NCBI GenBank assembly: GCA_949516455.1
Contig: CATILC010000169.1
Location: 1-30,790 of the forward strand
Reading direction: 5' to 3'
From: Flavobacteriia bacterium
GTDB lineage: Bacteria > Bacteroidota > Bacteroidia > Flavobacteriales > Schleiferiaceae
DNA: 30,790 nucleotides
In this document: piece after piece, positions 30,555 to 30,790 of the stretch
How the letters are laid out: each line of letters begins with the position of its first letter
Position numbering within the stretch: the stretch's first letter is position 1
Program-made: the position numbers and the translations under genes
Notes under the pieces: generated by a model
Told to the model about the DNA's origin: nothing
Database searches by the model: none
Seen by the model: the letters and a program-made list of their open reading frames with translations, nothing else

Positions 30555-30790
30555 TTATTTCAGTGAATTGGTGCGTTCGTCTGGGAAGACCACCCAGGGC
30601 TTGAATGACTTGGCCTCTTCAAACTCCATCAAAGCATAAGAAAAGACAATGACCACATCGCCTTTTTGAACGAGTCGGGCAGCCGGTCCGTTCATGGTCA
30701 CTTCTCCGCTTCCGCGTTCACCGGGAATGATGTAGGTCTCCAATCGGCTTCCATTGTTGACGTTCACTACCACCACCTTCTCTCCAGAGA
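30555..30790 (-). CDS. panD: Aspartate 1-decarboxylase, N-terminus cut by the window edge
   Basis: Makes beta-alanine from aspartate for pantothenate and CoA. The frame is open to the right edge (the residues before VVVVNVNNG are SGEK). The visible ~78 residues match the PanD C-terminal half: NVNNGSRLETYIIPGERGSG, MNGPAARLVQKGDVVIVFSY and EEAKSFKPWVVFPDE. The pyruvoyl-forming Gly-Ser self-cleavage site lies in the missing N-terminal part. It is the promoter-proximal gene of the visible minus-strand unit panD - flippase - GT2 - asnB. Confidence 0.95.
   Translation of the reverse strand, partial: SGEKVVVVNVNNGSRLETYIIPGERGSGEVTMNGPAARLVQKGDVVIVFSYALMEFEEAKSFKPWVVFPDERTNSLK

Noticed and set aside
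23459..30790. Complete capsule or O-antigen locus
   Set aside because: No Wzx, Wzy, Wza/Wzc, ABC exporter, initiating phosphoglycosyltransferase or nucleotide-sugar synthesis genes are present, so it is at most an accessory set.
1..30790. CRISPR array, transposon, prophage, defence or toxin-antitoxin system
   Set aside because: I found no regular spaced repeats, transposase, integrase, phage structural gene or defence nuclease. The YwqK antitoxin label is a family name without a partner toxin gene here.

Overview
The window is a gene-dense stretch (32 protein genes, one tRNA) of a Bacteroidetes chromosome, probably a marine-type flavobacterial or cryomorph-like lineage. The taxonomic reading rests on three things. 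First, six upstream regions carry the Bacteroidetes -7 promoter element TAnnTTTG, in every case followed by C. Second, there are lineage-typical families: a DUF3078 barrel, a YwqK/MORN-repeat secreted protein, an L25/Ctc protein with an acidic tail, and a eukaryote/archaeal-type glycyl-tRNA synthetase. Third, the tRNA gene does not encode CCA. Shine-Dalgarno sequences are weak, and gene ends often overlap.

Layout. 1-1263 is an aldehyde dehydrogenase of the ALDH7 type, cut by the left edge. It ends stop-to-stop with a minus-strand pair: a secreted MORN-repeat protein followed by a NUDIX hydrolase. A 435-bp AT-rich gap (3358-3792) follows. Next is a tightly coupled plus-strand trio, rpiB / metallo-beta-lactamase-fold hydrolase / M1 aminopeptidase-like protein, convergent with RNase R (rnr). 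A divergent pair of promoters leads to an outer-membrane coiled-coil/barrel protein plus an ElaA-type acetyltransferase. trpS and plsC-gatC diverge from one 61-bp promoter region. prs-rplY(ctc)-pth forms a nucleotide/translation operon on the minus strand, and tRNA-Leu(CAA) diverges from it.

15360-19190 holds a putative lipoprotein, a dCMP-type deaminase coupled to a thioredoxin-like secreted protein, and a C-terminal processing peptidase (S41). A strong hairpin terminator lies between the peptidase and a small Ala/Glu-rich lipoprotein built on 11-residue repeats. glyS, a DUF3078 barrel protein and radA follow on the minus strand.

23459-29570 is a surface-glycan cassette: a methyltransferase, a GT4, a plus-strand TuaH-like glycosyltransferase, an AsnB-type amidotransferase and a GT2. 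It lies between radA and a flippase-like membrane protein joined to panD; panD is cut by the right edge.

Most of the window is housekeeping. I see no phage, transposon, CRISPR array or defence island, and no clearly new system. The least explained parts are the glycan cassette, the MORN-repeat protein with its leader hairpin, the hendecad lipoprotein, the coiled-coil/barrel outer-membrane protein and the compact divergent promoters.
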